From Ipomoea triloba (Eukaryota; Streptophyta; Magnoliopsida; Solanales; Convolvulaceae), in assembly GCF_003576645.1 (NCBI RefSeq), contig NC_044923.1:17869150-17933149 (forward strand): DNA of 64,000 nucleotides, given 5' to 3'. Below are positions 34,536 through 47,258 of the stretch, one piece after another. The notes under the pieces were generated by a model. It was not told the DNA's origin and searched no databases. It was given only the letters and a program-made list of their open reading frames with translations. The translations under genes were made by a program, and so were the position numbers. How positions within the stretch are numbered: position 1 is the stretch's first letter; the number at the start of each line of letters is the position of its first letter.

Positions 34536-35740
34536 CATTACTACAGAAAAAAAAAATACTACGTCGCACAATCACCGAGGTACTCCAGAATGGCTGAGTC
34601 ACTAGTAAACTTTCTCCAAACTTGCATGAACGCCTTAGCCAATTAGGTGGGGTCTACCTGTTTCACCATGCATGGTCGGTTTTCCATCTAAGTAACGTGA
34701 GAGGTTTGACTAGCATTATAATTGTCAGAGGAAACGCTACAGTTGGTGAAACCAACCAAGATCCCATGAGAGTCAGATATAGCATCCAATCGTTGGCCCA
34801 AGAGATAGCTAAAATTGATAAGTGGACTACCCACCAAAAGTAGGGCACACAACCTGGCCTACCCCGATAGCCTGCTGCTAGCCTAAACACTCAAGCAAAT
34901 CATCCTCTTACCCGACTCAGCACGTACTCCACCAGTTGGGAGGAGTGCATCGCAAAGGAAAGGGCCTAAGTACAAGGGACCTAAGGCCGCAACTAGGGCA
35001 AAAATGGGAGAACCTGTTCACGAGGAGTCATCGATGAGAGTATCGAATGTATCCCGACCATTAAGGGCCTGCATGTCGAGTAGCGGTCCTGGACCAAATA
35101 GCAGCACCTTGGCGGGCTTAACATATTTCTATATTGGAAAAATATTAACATATATTTTTTGTTGGGCTTGCATGCTAAGAAAGTTACTAAAAAAATAAAA
35201 AATAAAAATGAGTCGGTAGTAGACCTACATACAATATAAGCGGCCCAGATGCGAGTTGGAAGCTCTGCGGTCTATATACTAGACACGACAATAAACAATA
35301 GCATCTAGATGAGCTCATTGACTAGGTATGTAGCCCATGGAGGTAATAAAACAATTTTCAACTTCATTTTGTACCAGTACCCCCCAACTCGGAAAGCATG
35401 ACAAGTGGCCTAGGGAAAACTGTGACTAGATTCGCAAGCAACCCGAGAATGTAATAAAAACATATTTTTTTATTATTTTCTTACTACTCTTTCACCCCCC
35501 TTTCATTTTTAGTGCTAGACCTGCAACACAGGGTAGGCGACTCAAGAGAAGAAAAAAAAAAAGTGGGCCCGCTCTCACATCTCGTACGGGGATCGCAAGG
35601 TAGATGGATCGTAAGCATCTTCACCCAGGCCAATAAGACCCGATCATCAACCCGGCGTGCAGATGTTCACTTTGGCCTACAAGGGCAAGGTACACAGCCT
35701 AGCGTGCAAAAATAAAAACAAACAAACAACATGGTCAATG
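34536..35740. other. GC-richer unclassified region
   Basis: Base composition is higher in GC than the neighbours. Short frames on both strands at 34622-34890, 35004-35198 and 35512-35715 show no recognisable domain. It may be an eroded retroelement LTR or leader, but no boundaries or PBS are evident. Confidence 0.3.
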
Positions 35741-36172
35741 CACTATCCCGCTTCTCGACGGTCAAGTTATTATTGTCGCACTTCTCTGCTGTCAACATAT
35801 TATCTATCCCGCTTTTCAGCGGTCGACTTATTATCCCGCTTCTCAGCGGTCGACATATTAACTATCCTGCTTCCTAGTGGTCGACTTATTATCAGGGCCG
35901 GATTTTCATTTTTCTCTTTGCAATTTTTCTTCAATTCACAATTTATTTATACTTTGATAAGACCTCACTTATTTACCAGCACAAGGCCACGCAAATCAAA
36001 AAACCGGCCATGCTTATTATTATCACGCTTCTCAGCGGTCAACAATATTCTTTTCCCACTTTTTAGCGGTTGACTTATTATCCCATTTCTCAGTGATTGA
36101 CATATTAAGTATCCCGCTTCTCAACGGTTGATTTATTATTACACCGCTTCTCAGCAGTGAACGATATTCTTT
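35735..36172. repeat. About 30-bp hairpin minisatellite (CCGCTTCTCAGCGG)
   Basis: About ten degenerate units of TATCCCGCTTCTCAGCGGTC followed by GACTTATT. In most units CCGCT and AGCGG can pair across a TTCTC-type loop, so every unit is a potential hairpin. The array is interrupted at 35893-36012 by a hAT MITE that targeted CTTATTAT in one unit. Confidence 0.85.
35893..36012. mobile_element. hAT MITE, 120 bp, with 8-bp target duplication
   Basis: The 8-bp duplication CTTATTAT lies at 35885-35892 and 36013-36020. Termini are CAGGGCCGG and CCGGCCATG (inverted CATGGCCGG). It shares sequence (CTTTGATA, CTCACTTATTTA and GCACAAGGCCAC, inverted) with the larger element at 55019-55298 that sits in the TNL gene. 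Confidence 0.9.
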
Positions 36173-37530
36173 TCAATGCCCTCCATCACCCACCCCAGCT
36201 CCATTATATCTGCGTGTGTAGTATATCCTTTAGTAAAAGAAAATAATATATTATTATGTATAAAAATTATCAAAAGCTGAGATAGCTTAGTTGATATTTA
36301 ATTGTTAGTTTTCATGATTTGTTTAAAAAAAAAATTAGTTGGTTTTCACTTTTCATGAAAGGTGTAGGTTCAAACCTTGCTCATTGCATTATTTGTTACA
36401 ACCCTTAATACACCTTAAATATATGTTATATTTTAATTTTATCTTCTCATTAGAATTAAAATTGTGATTTGTGAGATTTATTCATAATTCTAATTGTATA
36501 TTATTTGTGAAATTTATAATGTGTTACGCCTAATAAAAATTATTTAAAGTGATTAATTAATTGATACGGAATATGTTTTGTAATTGAATTATGAAAAATA
36601 TTTTAAAAGAAAATGTACTTTTTATTAACTACCTAACCAATGTAATCTATAAGTTTCAAATGTGTGTTATTGTATTTAAATTAATTTATAAATACTTAGA
36701 GATTTGATTTAAATAAAATAAAAAATATTTATGAATATCATTTTAATATAGATGATATACCATTTATTTCAACCATTTCATATGTTACCATAAATATTCA
36801 TATTTTTTGTCCCCACTAAACAAACTGTATGGACCCACCCTTGCCTAAGTTACAAAAATAATAGTTAAGTTGCACTTGTTTAACGGGTACCAAAATAACC
36901 TAAAACATCTATGATTTGCATAAAACACAACCTAATATGCAAATGGTTTAATATAGGCACCAAAACAACAAAATGATAACCTGAGTTACATGGTTTAATT
37001 GGCAAAAATAAGATTTATCTAAATATCTTTCCATTATTTTGCTTCTAAAATTTAGAATGAGGTAGCTACTTTTTTGTTAGTCTCATCTCATTTAGATAAT
37101 TATATGTTTTTTTTTTCATTATTTGTTTCATCTAAACATCAATAAAGATAATAATTATTTCATCCACCCAACATCTACTAAATCTAAAAGGTGTCATGAT
37201 ATAATGAAAAATGATTGCATCTCCAATGAAATACAATAATAGACAAAAAATACTATTTATATTAAAATAGTAATCCACTGCATTTACTTTTTGTATAAAC
37301 ATCTACACACAATTAATTAACATATTAAAATAACTAAATTGCATATATTACCCATTATTACCATTAAGGTATGAACTCAATGAGATATCGAAAAGAGTCA
37401 TTTGCATTCAACAACAAAAATTGTAATAAACTAACATATTAAACTTACAATTCGGTATACCTTCAATATGAAGTAATCTATTCTTAGTCATTCCTCCCCA
37501 ATCAAGACAAACAAGTACTTCGTATTTAGC
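36173..37530. other. AT-rich intergenic DNA
   Basis: No gene seen. 36280-36420 contains a possible SINE-like stretch (GAGATAGCTTAGTTGATA...GGTTCAAACCTTGC, with A- and B-box-like motifs), too eroded to delimit. Confidence 0.35.
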
Positions 37531-37533
37531 AAG

Positions 37534-37990
37534 GGTGTGGACCATGATCATTAAATGAAACTGTAGTAAAATTAAAATGATACTTTAGTGTTGCTATAAT
37601 GAAACTAATGTGTGTGGAAAATGAAACAAAAAAACATAGAGGTCATTCAATAATGTATGTTGTCAAACAAAACTGCAATATAATTAAAATGATACATTTG
37701 TGTTGCTATAATAAAATTAGTGAGTTTGGGAACAATAATAAAACTAGTGTGTGTGAAAAGCGAAACTATAATCCAGAGCCATACAATAACATATATTGTC
37801 AAATAAACCTGAACTGTAATTTAAATAATACTTCAACATTAATATAATTAAACTAGTATGTGTGAAAAACGAAACTTAAAGAATAAAGTTCATGCAATAA
37901 TATATATTGTCAAATAAAACTATAGTAGAATTAAAATGATACTCTGATACTACTTTGATACTTTGATGCTACATGAACCATATTCTACAG
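37534..37990. repeat. Diverged about 120-bp tandem units related to the Mutator-like MITEs
   Basis: GTGTGGACCATGATCATTAAATGAAACTGTAG starts a series of units (GAAACTGTAGTAAAATTAAAATGAT, TTGCTATAATGAAACTA, ATATATTGTCAAATAAA). The AATGAAACTGTAG and GTGGACC motifs recall the 32.4-kb element. No clean termini. Confidence 0.5.
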
Positions 37991-38493
37991 TAAAATTTAT
38001 CTAATATTAAACAGTTCATCCTTAGATCAATGAATAAGTGTGCTTATGCTTTGACTAGGGCGTGCTCGTTTGCAAACTGACTCGTCTAATTAGTTTTCTT
38101 CTATTCTTGATTGTATTGAACGTTTAATTTAATAAAATTCTTTCCATTAATTTAAAAAAAAAAACAGTCCAACTAAATTGACTAAATCCGTGTTTCAATA
38201 GTAAACTTTTCTCATACAAATATATGAGATAAATATTTATTGGTGAAATATGTGTATGAAATCGATTAGTGGTGTTTTTTTTTTTTTTTTTTAAAACAAA
38301 GAAACCCAGACTTCAATTAAATCATAGAAGAGTCCCTACAAACCACACCCGATAAACAACGGGAGATAGAATAAAAAAAAACTCACAAAGCTCATTATCT
38401 AACAAACACAGAGATTTCTTAGCCATAATGTGAGCCAGCATATATATATTAAACTCTCTTAGCAAACACAAAGGTAGCCGACTCAATCTGCTG

Positions 38494-41400
38494 CTAAAGA
38501 CTACAAATCTCTTGAATTAAACCACCAAAGGGAGTATAGTCACCACCTTTTTGCACCGCAGCTGCAACCACCTGAGCATCTGTCTCAACAATCACACGCT
38601 GCCAACCCTTTTGTTTAATCCAACTAAGAGCCTCTCGCGCCTCCATGGCCTCCGCTTCACGAACCTCAAAAAGTCCATGAACCTTGCGCATAGCAACCCC
38701 TTGAATGGCACCAGTAGCATCCCGAACCACCCAACCGAAACCCATTTGTCTCTGCGCAAGATTCATAGCAACATCAATATTTATCTTCAAAAAATGGGGA
38801 GGGGGAGGGCACCACTGACTCTGCCTACTTTGCTGAGCAGAAGGACCAGCCGAAACCAAATTTGCATTATAAACAGCCTGCCAATTGTCCACAAATCTAA
38901 TAGCCTAGCGAACCAGAGAGGCCGGGTCTTTACATTAATGATTCCAAACCATGTCATTACGATTTTCCCAAATAGCCCAACAAACCACTTCAACTTTCTC
39001 ACACATCTCCCTCGCTAGAACCCCCCAAATCTCATCGACCCACTCCCGAACCGTATCCATTAAACCCAGTCCCCAATCCCGGTGTAAAATCCTCCAACAA
39101 GCATGCGCAAAAATATGAATTGCAGTTTCAGGCTCAGTACCACACAAAGGGCAGACGGGGTCACAAGGAACCTGTTTAACAATCAATGCATATTTTGTCG
39201 GGAGTTTCATACTACATAAGGTCCAGAAAAAGCATTTTATTTTCGAAGGAAGCACCATTCTCCAGACATCAGTTCACTCATAACTCCCTTCATCAACACA
39301 CAAACCACTAGCCAAGTGATACGCACTCCTCACCGTGTATACCCCATTGCCCTCATCATTCCAAAACAAAGAGTCCTGCATAGGTTGAGAGGGAGTAGGC
39401 AAACGTAGAATAAGGTTTCTATCCCTTGGATAAAAAATATCCCTTATCAACTCCACATCCCACGTAGTCGTGCCAGCAAAAACTAGAGATTTAACAAGAG
39501 GGCTATTTAAATACTGAGGCTCATGAGTAGACACAAAAGGATTGTCAGAATCAGGCAGTCACGGGTCCCCCCACACTCTCACCCTTTCCCCATCCCCTAT
39601 TCTCTATCTAACCCCTTCACTCACCAAACCCTAGGCTTCCCGAATACTAGACCAAACAAAAGACAGGTTGGAGCCCGGGCGTGCATCATGGATACTCAGA
39701 ATATCACAAACAGCTTCTTTACCCTCCCTCTCTACATTGACCCCAAAAGTAATGGCAGATTTACTCAAATTTACTCGTTGCCCACTAGCCTCACCATATT
39801 CCCTAAGGAATTCCTTTACACACCCAACTTCGAGATTATTTCCCTTGAAGAAAAGCAAACAATCATCTGCGAAGAACATATGAGATATTCTAAGAGCCCC
39901 CCTAGCCAAAGTTACCCCATGCAACCCTCCATCCTCCTCACTTACCCGCAACATCTCACTCAGCCCCTCAGCCACAATAATGAATAAACAAGGTGACAAA
40001 GGATCCCCTAGAAGGAATTATAGGCCCCCATTCTTTCCCCTCCACCAGGACACTATACTTCACTGTGGACACACAAGCCTGCATAAGACGCACCCACCGC
40101 TCAGTAAAACCCATTTTCTCCATAATTCTCCCCGAGAAACCCCATTCCACCCTATCATACGCTTTACTCATATCCACTTTCAAAGCCCCAAAACCCACAT
40201 TCTATTCTTCATACGATTTATGGCATGAACAGACTCATATGCAATAAGAACATTATCCACAATAGACCGCCCCGGAATAAAATCACTCTGAGAGCTAGAA
40301 ATAACAGAACTTAACACCCCCAAAGCCTATTTGCTAGTACTTTCGCTAAAATACCATAAACAACATTACAAAGCGAAATGGGTCGGAAATTAGACATTAC
40401 ATTAGGCTGTTTAATCTTTGGAATAAGAACAATATGGGTATCATTTATACAATAAGGTAAAACACTAGTATGCATAAAAGATTGGCAGAAGGAAACTACC
40501 TCAGCGCCAACGATAGCCTAATGAGTCTGGAAGAAAGCTAGAGATAATCCATCGGGCCCCGGGGACTTGTCTGGATGCATAGCAAAGAGAGCATTTCGCA
40601 CCTCCTCCGGCGTGATCTGCCGCATCAAACTCTCGTTCTGGCAGTCTGACACCCAGGTTCTAACACAAGCCAATACAGGACTATCATCTCCCTCCTCCGT
40701 ATTAAACAGATTCTGGAAATAATCGACCATAATATTAGCTTTGCCCTCCTCATCGTAAATAGGAACATCATTTGAATTTCGTAAAACATGGATATGGTTT
40801 TTCCACCTTCGGCCGTTGACTAAGGAGTGAAAATAGCAAGTGTTATTATCCCCACCACCATACCAGAGTTTCTTTGCCCTTTGCCTCCAGCAATCACTCT
40901 GAGATTGAAGCAGGGAAAGATAATGCTTCTAGACCACATCAAATCCCGCATCCCTGCCTCATCGCCTCGCTGCCGAAGCTCACCCATCCGAACCTTACAC
41001 CTGTTTAGCTCCACCATCTTCCCCTTATTCCTCCCTCGACCCTAGCCCCAAATTTCTCTCCCGCACATAGATAGTCTGTCCTCAATTGGCAGAGAAGAAA
41101 ATTGATCCCATACCTTATCCACAATCCCCCTGCATTCAGGAATTTTGCCCAAGCTATTCTCATACCTAGGACGGCGAGTGTAATACCTTCTACCCTGCTG
41201 CTGAGTAATCAGATGAATCGGTAAATGGTCACTACAGCCGCCCTCCACAGACCACGCCCTAGCTCCCGGATACAGGTCACACCAAGATTCCGAAACCAAC
41301 ACCCGGTCCAGCTTCTCTCTCGCGCACCCAATACCTAGTCCCTCTACCCCGTTCCCAAGTCAATTGATTCCCTAGAAACGCAAAATCACCCAGCCCACTA

Positions 41401-41771
41401 CTCTCGACCTCACAAAACCCTCTCCGAAGCCACTCAAGGTGGGGAACTCTACCAACCTTCTCCTCCGGTCACATTATATCGTTAAAATCGCCCATCATTA
41501 GCCAAAGCAGATTGTTTATGGCAAACAAATAACGTAGCAAATCCCAAGAAATTCGACGCCAAGATCGCTCCGGATGACCATAATATCCCGTGAAACACCA
41601 CTTTGGAGCAGACCCCGGCGACGTAACCATTGTGTTAATGTAGTGGTTTGAATACCCCACCACCTCCACGTCCACTCCGCCATTCCAAAGGAGAGCTAAC
41701 CCACCACCACGACCAACCGCGGGGACCGTAAAACAATTGTCAAAATGAAGACGCACACGAACGGATTCCAT
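38494..41771 (-). pseudogene. LINE 2 ORF2 remnants
   Basis: Pieces in order on the - strand: endonuclease (NCFTVPAVGRGGGLALLWN, GDFNDI near 41490, CSDHLPIHL near 41220), RT (SPGPDGLSLAFF near 40560, KVDMSKAYDRVEW near 40170, catalytic FADD near 39880), then an abrupt jump to FVWSSI near 39655. After that come VRSAYHLA (39330), zf-RVT (IKCFFWTL, CPLCGTEPETAIHIFAHAC), and RNase H (LKINIDVAMN, EAEAMEAREAL, VETDAQ). About 200-250 residues normally found between the RT thumb and the VRSAY region are missing, an internal deletion joined in frame at about 39670. Stops and frameshifts elsewhere make it non-functional. Confidence 0.88.
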
Positions 41772-42049
41772 TCGCCTAGAATTACAAAGAGTTTCAGTTA
41801 AAATAAAACGTCAGGATTCTTTTGAAGGACAAAACCCGACAATACTTGAACTGTCAGTGGGTTTCCAAGCCCATGACATTTCCAGCTAAATCAACTCATT
41901 GGGGCCGGTGGGCATTGGGGCCGGTGGGCCTGGACCCCAGGACCCACCTCAACAGAATTAATTAAATCTGTCTCCTCCACCATCATTGGGCTTCCCCACT
42001 CACCCGGCCCATCTCTCTCAATACCCGTTCTCTTTCTTTTTTGATCCAC

Positions 42050-42997
42050 TTAAACAACTCCATCATCAGCATTGAAATCATTTAATGCATTTATATCATT
42101 TGAACCCCCTGTCGTTCCTCCTTCACTCACCACTCTTCCCGGTTCTACAATATTCGCGCATAACGGCTGGTCCTTCACCCCCGCATGCATTAAATCCCCA
42201 TCATTACCGGCGGTTACACCTAGCGATCCGCCATCCACCGCCTCATCCAGAACTAACCACTTGTTCACCGGCGACGCACTTCCCCGTCGACCACCAACCC
42301 GCATCCAAACCCCAAAAGGCTTGTGTCCGTCGCACAAAGGTTTATTAATGGCAATCGGACAAAACTTATCAGCATGCCCACTGACCCCACATTCAAAGCA
42401 AAATGATGGCAACCGCTCATAACGCAAATCAATCCAAAACCAATCAGGCTTCTTCATCTTCATCCTCGCCATCAAAGGCTTTGTAACATTTAGCTTTGTC
42501 CTGACCCTCATGAAAGCTCTGTCGACCGCATCAAAGTTTCGTTTGTCCGCCTACTCGAACTCTCCCACATGATTTCCCACCACCTTCGCCACCTTTTCAT
42601 ACATGAATCCAACAGGAAGATTATGAACTTGCAGCAAAAAAGAGACGGTATCCAAGGGAACAGTCATCGGATCCTCCCCTTGCACCACCCGACGGAGTAA
42701 CACCAGATTTTGGTCAAACGTCTACGTCAGTCACTCAACACACGAGAGATGTCTCGTTCACAATAAAAAATGAACAAAAAACGGTTTGAACCCAACTCAC
42801 GAACCTTGACCCCTTCCATAGGACGCCACGCCGTGGCCATGACATCCCTGAAAATAACCACACGGCCAACCTCCGTAAAACGATAATCATAAGTAATAAC
42901 CGGTGTGTCATCGACATCCACTATCACTCCCTCCTCATTGTCAATAATAGCCAACGCCTCACAGGCTTCAACAAAGAACTCGACTCACCTTTCTCCA
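42050..42997 (-). pseudogene. LINE 2 ORF1 remnant
   Basis: ATG 42997 (MEKGESSS) is followed within about 25 nt by a frameshift, then EALAIIDNEEGVIVDVDD and a DUF4283-like stretch to about 42727. Another break follows, then TKPLMARMKMKKPDWFWIDL and the CCHC knuckle CFECGVSGHADKFC near 42397-42356. It is the RNA-binding ORF1 of the element and is disabled. Confidence 0.85.
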
Positions 42998-43305
42998 TTA
43001 GAACACTCACACACTCAAGCAAAAAGGCACTCATAGAGAGAGGGAAACTCTCACCAAGAAGAGAGGAAATAAATCCTTATCGAAAAAGTTTCTTAAGTAC
43101 CACGAGGAGGTAAACAATATAAGTTACACCTAGTTATGGATTAGGGGTGTTAAACACTTAAACCCAGGAGGCGGGCCCTTCGAGAAGCCTCATTGAAAGT
43201 GAGTTGATTTCAACTCTCTCTCTCTCTTTCCCCACAGTGAAAGCTGGTGGTCTCCAGTGGGCACCAACCCCCACCCCCGCCCCCACTCCCACCCTACTCC
43301 GATCA

Positions 43306-43321
43306 CACACACACACACACT
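43306..43321. repeat. (CA)n microsatellite in the bHLH 5' leader region
   Basis: A short CA run, with CT-rich tracts around 43214-43235. Pyrimidine-rich leaders are common in plant 5' UTRs. Confidence 0.85.
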
Positions 43322-43483
43322 CAGCATTGCCTCCGCTGTCGCTGTTCCCTCCTATAGATACACCCCGCCTATATCTACTCATCCACTTCCATTCCTCCAT
43401 TAAACAATCAAACATCTTGACTATTCACTCCTTGCATTCGTTCATTACAGCCGCCGATTGGATTGGAGCGGAGCGGGAGGAGG

Positions 43484-45856
43484 ATGGATCCGCAAGCTGC
43501 GATGATGAATGACTCAGTAGCAGGAGGAGTAGGAGGAGGAGGCGATTTCCAGTCCGCTGCTACTTCGCCGTTTAGTCTCTCGGAGATCTGGCCTTTCCCG
43601 ATCAATGCCGCCGCGGCGTATGGATTGGGGCTCGCCGCGAATGTCAGTGCTCTGACTCGAGATCATCATTGCTCGTCGATGAGTGATCCGATGTTTTTGG
43701 ACCAGAGACTGAATCAGAATGGCGGCGGTGGCGGCGGAGGCGGAGGAGGAGGAGCTCGAAAGCGACGCGAGGATGATGAAACTGCTAAGGGAGTTTCGAC
43801 CAGTGGCAATGGCTTGGTACTCTGCACTTATTCATATTGGTTTGCTTTATTATTTGGAATTTACTGATACGATTCTTCTGTTTATTACCGTTAGATTGGC
43901 TTCAGCTTAATTATAATATTTGTTACGTGAATCAGTGTTTCTAGAGAGTAAATACGAATCCTCAATTTGAGTTTCTTCTTTATCTTCTGGATAGAATCTA
44001 GTTTGAAACTGAAGTTGAATCCTGCTAATTCTTCAACTGTTTTGCTATATATATAACTGAAATCTATATGAATTCAGCTGATTTTATCTGCTTCTTCGAA
44101 TTGGATTATTACATACCAATTTGAATGATTTTACTGATTTTAGACCAAAACTATCTTTCTTTTTTAAAATATTAATCTCCGGGAATTTGATTCCTTTGAG
44201 CAGAGTGAAAGTGATAGTAAGCGGCTGAAGACCAAGGGATCAAATGAGAATCCAGAGTCTAAAGCTAATGGAGAAGAGACTTCGGGAAAGCCAGCAGAAC
44301 AATCTGCAAAGTCCGCTGAACCACCTAAAGATTACATTCATGTTCGAGCACGGAGGGGTCAAGCAACTGATAGTCACAGCTTAGCAGAAAGGGTAATTTT
44401 AATTTATTATTTTCTTGTGCTTATGAATTGAAAGGCTATCAGGGGTAAGATATTCACTCTAATCACCTCTCGGGAATCTTGTTGATAACATGTCCTTTGG
44501 ATTTTGGTATGGGGTTATGCTTTAATTAAGTATTTTTGCTGATGGGACCCTTTTGGTGCACAGGCCAGGAGAGAAAAGATTAGTGAAAGAATGAAAATTC
44601 TCCAAGATTTAGTTCCTGGTTGCAACAAGGTGCAGTATTTGCCTGTGTTTTCTCTTCCTATTGAAGAATCATAAAGGCCTGCTTATTTTTTCTTAACTGT
44701 TTTTAATTTTTTTTTTTTTTAAATATTTCCTAGATTTGATTAGTTTTAATCTAGAATGATGCATCAAATATGTTTGTTATTGTTCTTACCTAGTTTCAAT
44801 TTGTTTGATGAATTATCACTACATAAATTTCAATTAGATCAATTATGAAAATATCCCTTGTGAGTGTTAAGAGGCTACTGCATCTCAATGATAATTCCCT
44901 TGATAATACCCTAAAATCCTAAGTCACTTCAAAGTATCCATTTTTATATTTTGTGGTTTATTTGTGTCAGGTTATTGGCAAAGCACTGGTCCTTGATGAG
45001 ATAATTAATTATATCCAATCCTTACAACGTCAGGTCGAGGTATACTTCTTTCTTCCCAAGGATAATGTCTGGGTCTCTGTGCCTGTAATTCAGGGTTACT
45101 CTTTTACACTGAATATTTTTTTTTTTTCAGTTTCTGTCAATGAAGCTTGAAGCAGTTAATTCAAGGGTAAGCCCTGGCATTGAAGGATTTCCTTCAAAAG
45201 ATGTAAGTGCTGTAGATATAAGCAATCTTCTTACCGACTAATGCTTTGCTGCATTCAAATTTTACTAGTGTGACTGTCAAATGTGTGTATCATTTCTTGA
45301 AAGTTTACATGGTTTGGTTACATCTTGCACCAATCAGCTCCAACAAAACCAAATTGTTAAATGCCCCTAATATTTTTAGAAGTTACAAAAAAAATTTATG
45401 AGCTTATTGATCTTCTGCTACATTTTATGCTTCTACTCCCTGCCATTGTGGATGGTGGTTGTGACCTTCATTTAGTTTATTAGTGTTCTTTGGGACTGAA
45501 ACAAGGTGTAAACATGATCTTCTGCTACAATAACTATGATTTTGATTCCTATTCCTGGTGTGTAAACCCATGAACCAAACACACCTGTAATCTTTTGTTT
45601 ATGAGATGAACCAGATGTCCAGGTGTGATACTTATCAAAAGAGAGAGAGAATTAAAACAATTACAGTACTAAACTGGGATAATTTTCTCTCAGATATTTC
45701 ATAATAACATTTCTTGAATTTTTCCAGTTTCAACCACAAGCATTTGATGCATCTTCCATGGCATTTGGTTCACAAGCTACAAGAGAATATCCTCGGGGAA
45801 CTTCACCAGATTGGTTGCACATGCAAATCGGAGGTGGATTTGAAAGAACCTCATGA
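43484..45856 (+). CDS. bHLH transcription factor, bHLH79-like
   Basis: Six exons splice cleanly with GT-AG introns, all phase 0: 43484-43816, 44204-44392, 44564-44629, 44971-45039, 45131-45202, 45728-45856 (285 residues). I chose the ATG giving [11 protein letters not shown], because related plant proteins begin MDP; an in-frame ATG 21 nt upstream (43463) exists. The N-terminus has the family signature [10 protein letters not shown], then glycine-rich sequence from GGC-type repeats. The bHLH follows [17 protein letters not shown]: basic region [16 protein letters not shown], helix 1, loop, helix 2 [25 protein letters not shown] in its [10 protein letters not shown] form, with 66- and 69-bp exons typical of this subfamily. 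H-E-R in the basic region predicts E-box (G-box) DNA binding as a nuclear dimer. The C-terminus [17 protein letters not shown] is also conserved. Arabidopsis relatives act in growth and cell elongation. The gene appears intact. Confidence 0.95.
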
Positions 45857-46200
45857 GTAAATAGTCCTTATGAATCTCCGATAAGAGGATTGAGAAGCAA
45901 ATGCTTCTTCCTCTGGCAAAAATACATACATATTTATTAGTTCACACATCAAGCATGGCATTGGTGGTTGATGAATGTCCACTGGGACTGCTGAAAGCGA
46001 TCTTGTAATCATGTTTCTTCATATACCTCTAGCATGCTCCTCCATGATTTGTAACTTACTGAACAATATCACTGAAATGAAAATTGTTTATGTGAGAATA
46101 TGGTTGTTCAGTACTTGTCAAGCTTTGCCAGAGTTTTTGACCAATTTGGTGTATCAACAACAAAGTTGAAGATATTTCAATAATGAAGTATAAATGCCAA
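45857..46200 (+). other. bHLH gene 3' UTR and flank
   Basis: No coding features. AATAATGAAG near 46173 could serve as a near-upstream polyadenylation element, but this is weak. Confidence 0.4.
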
Positions 46201-46692
46201 TTTCCAAGTTCATATTATAATGGCTTGCAGTTAGTTTCAGTAATGTGCCTGTTTGGTTCTCTTGGTAAGGCTGATTGTCTTCCACTCTTCTAGTCTTCCT
46301 GTTGCCGTATGCTTAATAGGATAAGAAGCGAACATTAATGACCTGAATTGTGATTGCGCATATTTCTCTCCGAACTTAGCATAGTTGGTTCATCACTTGA
46401 CTTAGACTTAGACCATGACTGAAGGTGTCCAATTGTCCATGACTGAAGGTGTCTTGTGTGCACATAAAAAGTAGGATCATCACTTGACTTAGACTATGAC
46501 TGAAGATGTCTTGTGTGCACATAAAAATTAGGATCTAACTGGTGGCTTGATTGCGTGACTCGCGATTTACTTTCGCAGTGACTCTAGGAACGGGGTGTTG
46601 TGGGTTTAGAATTAATTCAATGAAACTGGGATCATTTAAGTATTAAAAAAAAAGAGAAAAAATTGTAATTTTTTTTTGAAAATGAAAAAAAA

Positions 46693-46980
46693 AATTGTAA
46701 TTTTCATCTCTAAGTTATAGAGTAATAGTAGAATTCGTTCTGGTCATGCTCATTTTTCGTCCTTAAGTTACCATTAATGTTGCACTTTTCATCCTTTCAT
46801 TCTTACTTTTCGTCCCCGAGTTATGGTAAAATTGTAAATTTCATCCCTAGTGTTTTATTAGTAAATGGACGAAAAATGCAGCATTAATGATAACTTAGGG
46901 ACTAAAAGTGAGTATGACCAACACTTGGGAACAAATTCTACAATCATCCTATAACTTAGAGTCGAAATGTGTAATTTCCC
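46693..46980. mobile_element. Foldback MITE, family with 19682-19996
   Basis: Arms TTTTCATCTCTAAGTTATAG and GGTCATGCTCATTTTTCGTCC pair with AAAAGTGAGTATGACCAAC and ATAACTTAGAGTCGAAATG. Non-coding. Confidence 0.75.
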
Positions 46981-47258
46981 CAAAAAAATTAACTTGACTT
47001 AAAGGCCATGATTGGAGGCGTCTCGTGCTCGTGCGCACATGAAAATTAGGATCTAACTGGTGGACTGATTGAGTGACTAGCAATTTACTTCCATAGTGAC
47101 TTTAGGAAACTGGGATAAGTATTAAAAATAAAAAATAAATAAAATTGCCTTGCAGTTTAACTTAAAAATCACCATTAGAAATTTAGAACAAACAATGTTG
47201 GCTGTGGGGTTCGATTGCCTTGCAGTTTAACTTAAAAATCACCATCAGAACCAAAAAT

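Larger units (their letters stand above)
38277..43138 (-). mobile_element. Second L1-type LINE, decayed
   Basis: Read on the - strand. A poly-A tail is seen as a T-run at 38277-38292. Probable target duplications are GATTAGTGGTGTT (38264-38276) and GATTAGGGGTGTT (43139-43151), with one mismatch. ORF1 fragments lie at 42997-42050 and ORF2 fragments at 41771-38494, with many frameshifts and stops. Its ORF1 and RT differ clearly in sequence from LINE 1, so it belongs to another lineage. Its 5' end lies 346 bp upstream of the bHLH start codon. Confidence 0.88.

Noticed and set aside
39523..40247. Several + strand frames of 70-155 codons between 38.5 and 42.4 kb
   Set aside because: They are complements of the LINE 2 ORFs, whose conserved motifs are all on the - strand.
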